A DNA stretch of 64,000 bases from Aspergillus flavus (lineage: Eukaryota; Ascomycota; Eurotiomycetes; Eurotiales; Aspergillaceae), in assembly GCF_009017415.1 (NCBI RefSeq), contig NC_092405.1, positions 558,001 through 622,000 on the forward strand, given 5' to 3'. The notes beneath the pieces are model-generated. The model had not been told where the DNA came from, made no database searches, and saw only the letters and a program-made list of their open reading frames with translations. Shown piece by piece: positions 45,864 through 58,964 of this stretch (position 1 is the first letter of the stretch; each line of letters begins with the position of its first letter). A program made the position numbers and the translations under genes.

Positions 45864-47616
45864 CTCCGTAGTATTGATTATGAAGATATCGGACACACTG
45901 CGCCTGACATCCTATGACCTCCACTCCATGGTCAAACTGAAGTTTCTAGGGCATAACATTGTCAAGGCGCCCTACTAATAGGAAAAGGATCTCTATCGTT
46001 CATTTGTGACTGATAAGACATCGATTCGGTTATGAGCCACCGCAACACCATATAGGTATATCTCGCAATACAGCCAATATTTTATCTGTTATATCCAAAG
46101 CCTAAAAATAGCATGTCAGATCTTTGAAGAACGAACGATTGTACATCTTCTAGATTGAAAAAAATTGAACCCTGACTATCACGGAAAACCGGACCCATAT
46201 ATATAGATCGAGATAGCCACAGGCCGTCAGCCACTTGCGGCTCTTAGTGCGGTTCTCATTGTTTCGGAATGTCTCATTTATGCTTATAGTATCTTCAGGC
46301 TATACCTACGCTAGTATTTTTATGGCTCCTGGACAGACATTTAGACTTTGCTGGTCTACGTTAGGGCCTTTCTTTACCTTCTCTAACTTACTTACTATAG
46401 GTCAGATCAGACACTGGAGATCTGGAGATCAGTACATACAGATGTAAACAGGGACTAAAAGGATGCAGAAATATGTAGTCTAATTCAATAACTTCATTGC
46501 CATCAGTCATCACACAGTAATGAACGACGTAAACAGACTTAGAAAACAATATATACCAGGTAGCAGAACAAAATTCAAACATTTTACATCCCAACGATAT
46601 CAAACACGTGTTTATATAGAATCAGGGACTGGATCACCCCTCACATATATAAACATTCGCTGGATGATCGGTTTCAGGCATTCTTTCTCTGGGTGACAAG
46701 TTCAAAAGCGAAAACCGTTTACAGCCCGTTCACTCAAGTTGTTTAAATGTACCTCTTTTCGCCCAGGTTTCACGTTTATTAGCCACGATCGTCCTTGCGG
46801 TTTCATATAAAGGTTTCCTGCTCTGAAGTTCTGGGCGCCTGCATCTCATTATCAGCCATATCCAAGCATCAAGACATGCTACATGCAGAATGAAACACTT
46901 TTCCAAGACCCAACGTGACAGGACCAGCAAACCAAAAGAGCGAATGGAAATGTAAAACACATGAGATGAGAGAGGAACAGCAAGAAAACGTCAGACTGCC
47001 ACAATCAAGGGGATAATATTATCAATTACGGACAGGACAGGACTCGCAAAATCTTCACTAAAGGCGGTGCTGATAAAACGGGGACCAGTCTGGTAGCTAG
47101 TTGCTAGAGATTTGAATTTGCTAGGATCATGTAGTAGGAGAGTGTTCGACAAAGGAGACGAGAGAAATACAAGCGGAAATGGTATGGAAGTGAAACAGTC
47201 TGAGGGAGCAAAGAAAATATCGGAGAGAAAAGAAATCGAGATAGAAAGAAAGGTCGGCGAAGAAAAGAACAGATGATGGTAGTGAAGAACAGATGAAGAA
47301 GGACTGTGACAGAGAAGAAAGACGGAGCAGTGAGAAACAGGAAATGAAAGATATGAACCAGATCTATGTAATGCCATGCGAGTCCCAAAAATCGTCCGCT
47401 CCCCATTTTATATATTTGCGCCGCTCACTCGGACGACAATTCCCTATGCCCTCATCCATCATGTATGTTCGATCATTGGTCACGCTAAAACAAGAGTGAG
47501 ATAAACGGGAAAAAAGATGGTAAGTTGCAGAAACATGTCTGAGTAAAAAGAAAATGAAACGACTAGATGAACACAGGCAAGAGTATAAGAAAATCAAGAT
47601 GAACGGAAAGTCAGAT
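45864..47616. other. Intergenic region
   Basis: No gene recognised. AT-rich to about 46650. From 47130 to 47600 the + strand is strongly purine-rich. The minus-strand open frames there are low-complexity Ser/Phe/Leu shadows. Confidence 0.45.
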
Positions 47617-48531
47617 TCATGGGGGATGTTCTGAATCCACCGGCTCATTAAATTTCTGTCGTGCTTCTTCCACCCATAATTCCAGACGAAGCTCACCGGC
47701 TTCTACACGTCGTACAGGCACCGTTTTGGCACGACCGTTCGATACTCTGGGGGGAGGCTGCTGTGGCTCGCCGTTTCGAAGTCTGGAAACGGAATACGGT
47801 GCGGTACACGACCGGAGATGAACTTTGCCTGGTTCGGCCACAATCCAAGTCTGTTCTTCTGTTGTGGTACCCGCAGGGGGCAGGGCATCTTCCCGAACTT
47901 CGATACAGACTGTGAAACTAAACTCGTCATCCCGGGGCAACGGAGTCAATCGGGCGCAAGCGGAGGCCAATCTGGCGAGACAGGCACGGAACTGTGCCTC
48001 GAGGTCGGCCGGAGGAGCGGAACCCCGATCCGATAAGGGGGCACCTGGTTTGGATGAATCTTCCTTTCTATCTTCAAAGGTGGTATTGATCTCTCCAGCG
48101 GGGACGCGGGGGAAACCCGACAGATCAAAAGCATATCGTTCGAGGGGCTGGTTGGTGCGGAGAGATGAAATGATGATACTGACTGCGGTGATTGTGCCCT
48201 TTAAGATCTCTGTCCCGACCGCAATTGACGCGTCATTGATATAATCACACACTTTCGGGTGACGGGACTGTCGGACCGGATAGTTGTAGGCCCGAACGGG
48301 CAAGAAAGTCGCTCGCGGATAGACCGAACGGAGGAATAAGATTTGGTGTATTGAAACGGTGAGGAAATTGGTGAAGGATGCCGCCAACGCAGACTGATTG
48401 TTGGGCATCGATCTAGGTGCGGTAACTGGGGCGGAAAATGTTGTCATGGTGGTAGTCACGGGGTTGACGGTAGTGCTGCTCTCACTGGCAATCGGCATTG
48501 CCGTCGAAGGCTCTGGTGTCGTCGTTTCCAC
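47617..48531 (-). CDS. rev7: Rev7/Mad2B HORMA-domain protein (DNA polymerase zeta subunit)
   Basis: 304 residues in one exon. After a Thr/Ser-rich leader (~50 residues) the HORMA domain opens with the Rev7 signature SFTNFLTVSIHQILFLRSVY, followed by FLPVRAYNYPVRQSRHP, then VCDYINDASIAV. It bridges the Rev3 catalytic subunit to other factors in translesion synthesis and acts in end-joining choice. The middle (~155-185) is an insertion of polar residues usual in fungi. The end (ELRLELWVEEARQKF) is the safety-belt part. Fungal Rev7 is normally shorter (200-260), so the start may lie at a later Met, such as residue 29. Confidence 0.88.
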   Translation of the reverse strand: METTTPEPSTAMPIASESSTTVNPVTTTMTTFSAPVTAPRSMPNNQSALAASFTNFLTVSIHQILFLRSVYPRATFLPVRAYNYPVRQSRHPKVCDYINDASIAVGTEILKGTITAVSIIISSLRTNQPLERYAFDLSGFPRVPAGEINTTFEDRKEDSSKPGAPLSDRGSAPPADLEAQFRACLARLASACARLTPLPRDDEFSFTVCIEVREDALPPAGTTTEEQTWIVAEPGKVHLRSCTAPYSVSRLRNGEPQQPPPRVSNGRAKTVPVRRVEAGELRLELWVEEARQKFNEPVDSEHPP

Positions 48532-51500
48532 GGAAAAAATGGTCTTGACGGGATCTCGGAGAATCTGAGTGCTGTTCCACCCTGAGGCTAATCATCGCTC
48601 TGCCTTTTTTCGAGACGATGGGTCAACAACTGTCTTTTCTGCCACGCATGAAATGGAACTGGAGACTTTTCTCTCCCTCTCTCTTTCTTTCTCTTTTGAC
48701 TTTTGCTTCTGCGACAATCAGAGGGGAAGGGAAAGTGGGGGGGAGTATATGGGGGTTTCGAGTTGAGTGTGGTTAAAATGAGGGAGGGGATGAGGATCGA
48801 AGAGAGTTTATTCTAGAAAAGGGAAAAGAAAAATTATATGGCAGTGAAAGAAACAAAAAAGGACAGAGATAGCGACAGATAAGAAACAAATGTCAAATCA
48901 AATGACAAGTATAAATTTTCTTTTTTCTTCAAGAGGGGGGGAAGAAGTACACCAAATTAGGGTGAAAATTGTGGGAAGTCCAACGGGAATAAAGTGGATG
49001 ATGAAATGGGTGTTTGTCCGAAGGTGAGAAAAGGGAAAGGAAGAGAGAGGGAGGGAAAGAGGGAGGGAGGAGGGGTGACGGTGGATTGTGGTTTGTAAGT
49101 TAAAGTAAGGAAGCAACTGTTCGGATTAAACATACGTTGGGTGGACAAGACGAAACAAGCAGGCCTCAGAGCATGGATGCAAAGTCGTTGAGGTCGTGAC
49201 AATCGGCAACAGAATCTGAGATGCGTTCAAAGAAGGAGAATGGCGTGGATGATAAAAGTTGATGATAATGGGGAAATATTATTTCCCTTTCTATTTTCTT
49301 TTTTTTTTCTTTGCCCTGGCTGGAATTTATTTCTTAGTTATTATTCTTCTTTAGTCTCCCCTCTCCCTCGGAAGATTTTGTTCCTGAAAACCTTCTTTTA
49401 AAAATAAATTTTCGTAAGGGAACTAGAAAAAAAAATTATATTCCCTTTTTTTCTGGTATTTTTAATTTCCCTTTTTTACCCGTCTGGGGAGAGGAGAGTG
49501 AGTGTAGGCGGGCAGACCACAGGAAACCAACCCTTTGGCGGGTGGAAGGGAGAGGTGGATTCGAATGGAGTCGAGTACGGCAAAAAACTGCTCAATCCCA
49601 AAAGCGAGAGAGGGACCAAAGAGAGCGAGGAGAATAAAACACACGCAAGCAAAGCACAACAACTCAAGGGAGAGAAAAAAATAAAAAGAAGAAGAAGAGA
49701 GAGACAAAAAGAGTCAGTAGGCAAAGCAGTCCTATGGAGGGGAAGGCTTGTCGGGCGACGGGTCAAGAGTCGTCGAGGAAAAGGCGCCCAAGTCACGACT
49801 CCAAACCTGTCACGTGGTTGCGTCATGGGTGTGGATGCGTTGCAGAACTCAAGCAGAACAAATCCTCCTAGGAAAATTAAAATTGAAAATAAAAAAAGAA
49901 ATGGGTAAGGCGAAATAATGTCATAGTACATACATACATCCATGATACATCCCTATCGGGGGCGAACCCGGAAAAAAAAAAAAAAGAAAGAAAAAGGGAA
50001 AAAGGCACACGCTATGACAATAGATGGCAAAAAGTTTGCATTATGCATCATTATGACAGATGTGTTGATGGCGAATATTTTTTTTCTCTCTTTTATGAAT
50101 AATTCAAAGGATAATAGAATAAGATTAAAAAAGAATAGCTTGAAACAAAAAGAGGCATCGGCATGCTCATCACCGATTTCCCTCGTATAGATCTATACAC
50201 TACAGCTTAACTACAGAGTATACCCTCACACCTGTACATACCCAAGACAGTAATACCTATGGAGTACACAGTGACACATACGACCTTGTACAGCATGCTG
50301 ACTCGAGGTTTACTATAGAGTATGCATCATACAGTGGTCTACCTTACCGCACTAGATATTTCCAAGTGCTTCTCTTCTTTCCCCACTAGATCAGTCCCTA
50401 CAACCTAGTGAAAGTGTAGTGGGTGGGATGAGTCGCTCTAGTCCACTTGGCCGATCATCTCGACTATGGTAAAAGCGAAACCTGAATCGACACGCAGGTA
50501 ACCGCAGTAACAGTGGTAATATTCATTCTGTAGTACCCGTCCTCCGAGTAAGCCTCTTACATATTGGCAATTAGTACTCCGTAGAAGGGGAGATTAAAAG
50601 GACTACCTAATTAAAATACCAAGGGGGGGGGGAATCAAACGAGATAAAATAAAGACAACATTAACAATAGATCCTACTATCGGTATAAACCATAAAGAGT
50701 ATGGTAATACCACCGCAGCATCAACTATTACTCAATCTTAGCCTTAATTTCATTCCGGTCTCTTCATTAGCTCAATGCCCCTAGCTTTTATTACCTGGAT
50801 GTATGGAGTACTTTGATTGTATTGCATAAAAAAGTAATCCAGCACCGTACTGCTAGGGAATTAATTCCCCTACTGGTAGCACTAATGCTCCTGGCTGATT
50901 AGATATACAGAGGATCTGGATGAGTGGTAGTTACCGTTTGGGGGTAACTACGTATGTACCTACCTTATTGCAGATCTTATAGCTTTCCTCCTTTGAATTT
51001 GATTCCTTGGCACCAGAGCCACCAGAGCCAAGGAGACAAACGAAAGTAAAAAAGAGAGATGAAAGGGGAGCAAAAAGGCAATCGCTTTCCTATGAACAGC
51101 GAGTTTTGATTTCTGATGTTTGAAAATAGTTCGTTTGTACATACATACCGTACCTGAGACGACCGCTGTATGGTATCAACCATACTGTACATGGGATCTA
51201 CCAACCCATGTATGTATGTACGGTACCCGCTCCGCACATCCATACTTTCAATTAGACAATTTCCCTAGGAAGTCGCCCCTCAGTTAAACCATCTAAGTGG
51301 AAGATATAGTTATGCCGAACTACCCTTTATGACCCCCACTACAATCGCTTATGGGAATGGTCAGTTACGTACGATTCCCCCTTAGTCTGAGCAGCACAGC
51401 GGGTAGCACAGTAATACCGTGATTATGCCATTCCGATTGATCTTCTGCTATATTGCCAAGTACGTCCATCTTGTAATAAAGAATTTCAGCCATCTACGTC

Positions 51501-52264
51501 AGACCAGCATAGAATACACTTCTGAAGTTCATCATATCTGCACCCGCCAATTAAACATAATGTGAGAGGAAAAAGTAAAAAAAGTACAACACATAAAGAC
51601 CTCTTAGTCTGCTGCATTTCTATAAGGATTTGTCTTTATATCAGTGGAACATGTGTCGGATATAACTGCCGTGTGACGGTAATCCCCTGTCCATATTGAC
51701 ACCAGTCTTATACATACATTTTAATACTCTCTCAATGAAAAAATCATGATGAGTCTGATGTACAAGGGAATAACTTTCTTGATTCTCATTTTATCTAGGA
51801 GGAGGAAAGCAGATATAAGGGATTGCAGTTGAATAAATGAGAGAAGAGGGGGGAAGTAGAGTAAAAGAAACAATTGATGAGAAAACTATCTTGTGCAGAA
51901 GAGTTTTGTTTGGTAAAGAAGACATGCGTTCCCATGGTTCTTCGTCGCCCACCATGGAGCGGGTACTGTCTTTATCGCACTTAGTTTGCTCCCATGAAAT
52001 TCCACTCACCGCTTCCTTTTCTGCCTGGTTCTATCATCTGCCCCTCCTAACAACGCGCCAATTCGCGGTCGTGTTGATTAAGTGGTAAAGTTACCAAAAC
52101 CTATCAGTCTCACCAACAGGGACAAGGGCCTTTACAGTGAGCCTGGTGTTTGTTGACGATTAGCTCAATTCGTGTATACTTGATCCCTTTCAGCAAGTCG
52201 TATCCGACTGCCTCCTATCAACTGAACTAGCCTTCCGCCTCGATAAGTACCAGTTCCTTCCAAC
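48532..52264. other. Long divergent intergenic region
   Basis: 3.7 kb between rev7 and the importin gene, transcribed away from each other. No protein gene is recognisable: frames at 48898-49943 are low-complexity readings of purine/pyrimidine tracts (48660-49720). A G10 run lies at 50623-50632, TACTCCGTA at 50575-50583, and a nested palindrome at 51137-51221. The stretch may hold long leaders, a non-coding RNA or repeat remains. Confidence 0.5.
51137..51221. repeat. Nested inverted repeat
   Basis: GTACATACATAC (51137-51148) pairs exactly with GTATGTATGTAC (51210-51221). Within the 61-base loop, GTATGGT (51168-51174) and ACCATAC (51179-51185) form a second perfect stem around ATCA. It may be a small hairpin RNA, a MITE core or a cruciform. 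Confidence 0.6.
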
Positions 52265-55200
52265 ATGGAGCAAGAGCTCCTCTCGTTGCTTGCGGACACG
52301 CAATCCCCGGTTGCCGATACGAGGAAATCTGCTGAGCTTCAACTGCTTCGCCTCTATTCGAACGAGAACTTTCCCCTTTCCCTCGCCGCTATCGCTTCTC
52401 ACGATTCCGTTCCTACCAACCTCCGCCAGTCGACCCTCTCAGTACTGCGCACCTTCATCGCTGCCGCCTGGTCCCCGAATCTAGATGAGTTTAAGGGCCA
52501 GATATTGATCAATGATGTGAATAAGTCTCAGGTTCGCAGAGCCTTACTGGATCTGGCTACTGTCACAGAAACTCCAGAGCGCAAGGTTAAATCCTCTGCC
52601 AGCTTTGCGGTCAGTAAGATTGCCAGCGCCGATTTCCCCGAGCAATGGCCAGAGCTCCTTCCTACAATTCTTCAGATCATCAATGATGCCAACAGCACAG
52701 CTAGCGCTCTGCATGGTGCGTTGAAGGTCCTCCTGGACCTGGTAGATACAGGGTTCAACGAAGAACAATTCTTTAATGTTGCCAGGGATCTTCTCACCTC
52801 ACTGTTCAACGTCGCAACCAACGAGTCAAGAAAACCTATGCTGCGAGCCTTAGCTGTCGCGGTGTTCCGCTCATGCTTCGATACGCTGGAGATGGTACTC
52901 GAGCAACACAAAACTGCGGTCAAACAATTTATGGACGAGGTGCTTGGCGGCTGGTTTCCTTTCTTCATCTCGACTCTGAAGGCACCCTTGCCGCAGGCTC
53001 CCAATGAGGAAGAAGAAAGCAAGGAGGGTGAAATACCTTCGCAATGGAGAGGTATTATCGGACTCAAGTTACAAGTCGTCAAGGTATATACTCCTGACAC
53101 TGAAACTTCTACGGTCCTTATGCTGACCATACATCATTAGACTTTGATGAAGATCCGAATGGTCTTTCCGGCTCTTATGACGGGCCAGAGCCCGGTTTTC
53201 TTCTCCACCGTATGGACAGAGCTGTCCAATATCCAGGCTGCCTACTACGAGTTCTACATCAACGACGAGAGACAAGGCCGTCTGGAAGATGTGGACGGAC
53301 TTCCCTATACTCTGGACTTTTTGGTCCTGGAGGAGTTGGATTTAATCCAGACATTAATCAAAGCACCCCCTGTAAAAGCAGAACTGCAGCAGCAATTACA
53401 GAACGCAGGGCAGGCTGCGACAAGCTCCAGTTGGCTGCCCGAAATCCTGAAATTAGCCGGCTCGTATGCGCAGATCACCACAGAGGAAGAGGGCTTGTGG
53501 GACATTGATGTAAATCTTTTCCTTTCAGAGGAGACATCTGTCACAGCCAACTATACCCCTCGCACATGTAGTGGTGACCTGGTAGTCAAACTTGGTGAAT
53601 GGCTGAAGGCTCTTACGGCCGAGGGCTTACTTGTCTACCTGAACAATGTGTTTGCTGATTCTTCTTCCACGTAAGTGTTCCTTTGGTGTGCGAAATGGGT
53701 TCAGAAGGTAGATCTAACCTGTGATTCGGACGATAGTTGGAAAACCCGTGAATCGGCACTTTTCATTCTGAATCAACTTCTACGAGACTTCCACGAGGTG
53801 TCCCAGTCGATTTCTCCAGAACTGGCTACGGGTTTCAGTAACCTTATCCAGTTTTCCCTCCAACAGGAGCATGAGTTTCTTCGAGCTCGTGGCTACCTTG
53901 TGGCTGGAATTCTAGCTCAGGTTGCAGGTGAAGCCTTCAGTGCGACAGCCGCTTCCTACCTCGAGGCCACCCTGAAGGCAATCTCGGAAGATCCTTCGGA
54001 AGTTGTTAAGGTTTCATGTATCCGGGCCCTGCAGGATCTCATGCCTTCACTCCCTGCTAGCATGACGACTCCCTTGCAGATCTCAGTTATTTCAGCTATA
54101 TCGGATTTTGTCTCCGAGCACGACCTCAGTGAGCCCTCCGACAGCGATGACCTCAAAGTTACACTCGCGGAGACACTTCGTGATACAATCATGGTGAATC
54201 CCAGTGTGGTCCTCTCATCTATCGCCATCGATGTGCTTTTCAACATTGCCAGCAATGGTGCTACCAATTTCCAGTTAACAATGATTGTAACGGAGGCTTT
54301 TGAGGATATCGCAGAATCTGTTGCAGACCAAGGCCATGATTCCTTTGTCCGTCTCTGCGAGAAAGTGCTACCTTCATTGACAGGGGCTATTGATGTGGGA
54401 AACCTCACACAAGAGAATGCCCTCACAAATTTCGCAGCGGATCTTCTGCGAGCGCTCGCGGAAAGAGCCCTTGAACCTCTTCCAGCTGGGTTTGTGGAGG
54501 CCGTCATGCCCAAGCTGAACCGTCTGTTGTTGGATTCGACCGACGCGGAACTTATTCGCCCGGCAACAGAAGCTGTTCGGCATATGCTTTCGCACGACTT
54601 CAATCAATTCATTACATGGCGTGATCCACAAAGCGGAAAAGAGGCAACTGAAGTTGTCTTGGTGATCATCGATCGATTGCTGGGTCCTGCCGTTGACGAC
54701 AATGCTGCGACCGAAGTAGGGCAATTAGCCGCCGAATTAGTGGAGAAAGCTGGATCAGAAAGACTTGGACCTTATCTGCCACAACTTTTGCGGGCGGTCG
54801 CTCAGCGACTTGCCACTGCCGAGCAAGCCCAATTCATCCAAAGCTTGATTCTCGTCTTCGCTCGGCTGACGCTGATCAGCGCGCGTGAAGTCGTGGATTT
54901 CTTGGCACAGGTGGACATCGGAGGCCAGAGTGGACTCCCCATAGTGATAAGCAAATGGCTTGAGAACTCGGTCAATTTTGCCGGATATGACGAAATCAAG
55001 CAGAACATTATCGCCTTGGCGACGCTTTACAACCTCGAAGATCCCCGGCTAGCACAAGTACAGGTTAAGGGCGACCTTATCATCCAGGAGACCGGCCGCA
55101 TTAAGACACGATCGCAGACCCGCAACAATCCAGACCAATATACGACCGTGACTGCGCCACTGAAAATCGTCAAGGTCTTAGTCGAGGAGTTGGCCGCAGC

Positions 55201-55504
55201 GTCCGGAAGCAAAGAGATTGATGCGGCCACGGCTGCAGCCCTTGAGGAAGAAGACAGTGACGACGATGATTGGGAAGATCTTCCCAGCAACACCCTCGAT
55301 CTCAGCCTTGGAGTTACTAAACAGGAGCTGATGGCGTTCGGAGAGGGTGGCACAGAAGGAGTGTTTGGTGTGCGCAAGCGTGATGACGAGACGCAAGCTT
55401 TCTTGTTAGACTTTTTCAGAAACGCATCCACTAAGCCAGAGTTTCAACAACTCTTTGCGACCTTGACGCCAGCCGAGCAGGACAAACTTCGGAGCTTAGG
55501 ATGA
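52265..55504 (+). CDS. Importin-beta family karyopherin Kap114/importin-9
   Basis: Nuclear import receptor; in yeast Kap114 carries TBP, histones H2A-H2B and Nap1. Exons are 52265-53083, 53141-53670 and 53737-55504, giving 1038 residues, the family length. The N-terminus has the importin-beta N domain (QSPVADTRKSAELQLLRLYS, FPLSLAAIASHDSVPTNLRQ). HEAT-like helical repeats run throughout. A very acidic segment EEEDSDDDDWEDLP lies near residue 955, matching the acidic insertion region important for histone binding in Kap114. Both introns are short (57 and 66 bp) with GTATAT/GTAAGT donors. No lesion is seen. Choice of Kap114 over other karyopherins rests on the overall pattern and the acidic C-terminal stretch. 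Confidence 0.88.
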
Positions 55505-57293
55505 GCATTGGACCACTGGTACAATGCAGGGGCTTTGTGAAGGTCCGCCATCTCTCTCCTCGGTGGTTTGCTTCTTCTGATCTGTTTTCGCATAGCCCTT
55601 ACTTCCCCCGCCTTAAAACTGCGTGAAATTACGGCATAAGGCCTATATGTACCTGTCCCTATGTAGTCATGTCCAAAGTGTGTAGATGATGACGAATACA
55701 ATCGTGGTGAGGCAGGATAGGGCTTAGTTTATGGATGCGATTGTATGGGCCCGGAATGCTCCAATGAATTAATTAATGCATATTAGAAATTTCGAGTGAA
55801 ATACTGTCCTACGGACCATGTGCATTGCATGAAAAATTCGGCCCCTACCAGCGCAGCGCCAAGGCGCATGATCTACGTTGACATAACTATCCTGGTTAGG
55901 TAAAAGGCTGTCTGGGGGACAATGAGATGAAAACTCGACTGACATTGTGGTTGCTCAACAGTGGCGCCAGCTTCATGCTATATCTACTTACGACTACATG
56001 TATTTGAGGTGGCTGGTCTTGGCGCAGATGAACGACATTAGGTTTTGAGGGGTATTTTCATATTTTCCGCGCTAAGACTCAATGATGCGACGTCTTGGTA
56101 CACGGCAATTTCGTATACGGAGTCGGATGTTAGTAGGACAGTGCGTAGTGCTACCAGTTCATGAGCAGTAGGACAGTATGATCTGTTACCAATCGGAAAC
56201 ATCTCCCAGATCCATAATTGTCGGACTAGAGATGCACGGTCTCCAATCCACCCCCTGTTGAGCCACACCAAGAACGAATAACCGTCCGATCTATTTCCTT
56301 GAGGAGCACACCAAGCTGACTTGTCATATTATGTATGGAACCATACAAACCTACTCCCAGCTTGCTTTACTTTAGAACTGTGGCCGGTACTACCTCTACC
56401 ACCTACGCGAACCGTGTACGACAGTTACAGTCAAGCCGGTGCAAGATGTATGTCAAACCACTTAAGATGGGAGGTAGTACATAGTACTGTTTAGTAGAAT
56501 TTCTGACGGGGTCTAGGTAGTAATTAGGTAGTATCTTCTAAGTCGGGTCGGGCGATGAACATCTGGAGTATGGAGAGTGGTGATACCTTTATGCACGTAA
56601 AGGACGCTACATCATCCGCCCAACAAAGTGGCTGATCGACCAAATCCACAACTTTGATTGGCTTTTCCAGCGGACCCGGCTAATGCGGGGTTTCTAAGCT
56701 GTCGTATTTTCCTGCCTCAGTAATTCTGCTTGTATTTGTCGAGGAAGGATTCTGATGCACAAACATCTATCATGATTCAAGCATTCTAGGACAGAACTGG
56801 AAGAGGGTTGGTGCGTATGATCATCAAAGTAAAATTCCGGACCAGACAAACTCTGGGTTTAGACCGGAGCGGCTAAGGGATTCCAGGCGCATCGAGGGCG
56901 TCAACATAGTTGCACAATGGGTTCGGCAGGGCAGAGTGACGAATCAGTATCCGGCGGGCAATACCAAGCAATACCCAGAACCAGTGCCCTGGTGCCCTGA
57001 GGTGCACACCGCCACCGTCAGCGGACCCGACATCCTCTCTCTTGGGTCCAACACCCCTGCTGCCCGTAGGTTGCAATTTAGGTTTCCCTAATACCTGCTC
57101 TATATATTCACGCTTTACCCCTCTATATCCGAACTGTCTCTTTTCTTCTTGGCTTTGGTTTTCCTTTCTTTCTTTCTTTTCTTTCTTGTTCCTCTATATA
57201 TACCCTTATTACATTTCTAATTTTTTTTTTCCCTTTCCCTTTCCGTGTGTCCCTCGCGTACTTCTACCAAACTCTAGACTCAATCAAGCAATC
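55505..57293. other. Intergenic region
   Basis: 1.8 kb without a recognisable gene; short frames only. From 57120 the strand is pyrimidine-rich, fitting promoter and leader of the methyltransferase gene. Confidence 0.5.
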
Positions 57294-58801
57294 ATGGTGC
57301 ATCCCAATATTGACGAGCATATCGTAGTCGATGTGAGACATTTCCCCTCCCCGTTTCTGCAGCTTGAATTCCCCTTCCATTCCGTTCCCCTGCATCCGAA
57401 GAATAACATGTAAACATATTCCGCGCATCATAAAACCCCCAACTTTAATTTTTCTTTTTTTTTTTTTTTATTCAATGACTTCCCTGCCCTTGAAGGAGCA
57501 ATGGGCCTTAATTTCATACACCGAGAGATATGTTTATGCGCAGGATGTGACCAATTCCCATGTTATAATTAGTGTCAATCTATGTTCAAATCTTGCATCA
57601 AATGTTCTGTCCGCTTAGGGTGATCCGGTTTGGAAATCCGGAACGCTCAGGAAATTGTTACCCCTCATGCCGAGCCGGCGCGTGGTGCATTCGAGCTGTC
57701 TATCGCAACCTCAAGAACAATCATTGACCCCACAATAAGACTAGTGACGAAGACTCCCTCTGTGACGCCCAATCCATAATCGACTCCAACTTCAGTCTTC
57801 ACTCCACAGTCCGAGATTACGAATACGAAAATGGCCGCCGCTACCACGCCTACAGAAACGGGCAATACCCCATGCCCAACGACGAGGAAGAGCAAGACCG
57901 TCTAGCATTCATGCACCATCTGTTCAAACTTCTCCTCGGAGGCGCCCTATACCGCGCCCCGATAGAACAAGCCCAAACGCCGCAGCGCATCCTCGACGTC
58001 GGCACCGGCACCGGCATCTGGGCCATCGACATCGCCGAGGACTTCCCTGGTGCGGAGATCGTCGGCACCGATCTGAGCCCCATCCAGCCTAATTGGGCGC
58101 CCCCGAACTGCACTTTTCTCGTCGATGACGCTGAGAGTGAGTGGGCGTTCAGCCCGAGCGAAGCTTTCGATTACATCCACGTCCGCAGTTTGGGCGGCGG
58201 TATCTCCGATTGGAAGAAGTTTCTTAAACAGGCGTACAACCATGTCAAGCCTGGTGGCTGGGTTGAGATCCAGGAGTATGAGACCTGGTTGCGCTCCGAT
58301 GATGGGACTGCTGAGCGGGCGCCGATGCTTATGGATTGGCAGTATAAAATCGACGAGGCGAGTAGGCTGTTTGGACGGCATATGAACGTTGCTCCTAACC
58401 TTGCTCAATGGATGGAGGATGCGAAGTTTATTAATGTGCAAGATGATGTTTACAAGGTACGTGAGAGCGTGTATTACCTAAGGCCGGATACTTCGTTTGT
58501 TAGAACGAATGTAGCTGACAGAAACCAGGCACCTGTGGGTTCATGGCCTAAAAATAACCGGTTGAAGGAAATCGGAAGAGTGGGCAGAGTCACTCTGTAC
58601 GAGGCCGTTGAACCTTATACACTGGCCTTGTTCACCCGGGTGCTGGGCTACTCACCCGAAGATGCCCGGAACTATGTGGACAAAGTGCGCGCGGAGCTCC
58701 TCGACAGCTCCCACCATATCTACGTGCTATACCACTATGTATACGGACAACGGCCGCTGGAAGACGACACTAACGCACAAGGCATGAATACGGATATATG
58801 A
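57294..58801 (+). CDS. LaeA-like SAM-dependent methyltransferase
   Basis: I read exon 1 as 57294-57332 (MVHPNIDEHIVVD), a 407-bp intron, exon 2 57740-58456 and exon 3 58530-58801 (start at 58529 keeps frame), about 342 residues. The family leader STVRDYEYENGRRYHAYRNG precedes the SAM-binding motif ILDVGTGTGIWAIDIA (~97-112) and the acidic EIVGTDLSPIQPNW. KPGGWVEIQEYE follows, as in LaeA-like proteins. The last intron (58457-58528) is 72 nt and free of stops, so retention would add 24 residues; the family sequence supports splicing. The long first intron is the weakest point: an additional middle exon or a downstream start (Met at 57872) is possible. Such proteins often sit in or regulate secondary-metabolite loci. 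Confidence 0.82.
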
Positions 58802-58964
58802 CGACAATGAGTGACACACATGTAAAAGGATTTATCTTTGTTTATAATTTCGTTGAATACCCTCAGTGTTAGCCAGAACGATTGGAGTACATTGGAACGT
58901 GGACATAGCGATGAGCTATAATAGTGAAAAAACATTTGCATCTAATACAAGTAAATGAACCCAA

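Noticed and set aside
47104..49943. Several Ser/Phe/Leu-rich minus-strand frames resembling membrane proteins
   Set aside because: They translate long pyrimidine tracts; composition rather than coding.
53956..54603. 215-codon minus-strand frame
   Set aside because: Antisense shadow of the Kap114 exon 3, which has clear family sequence.
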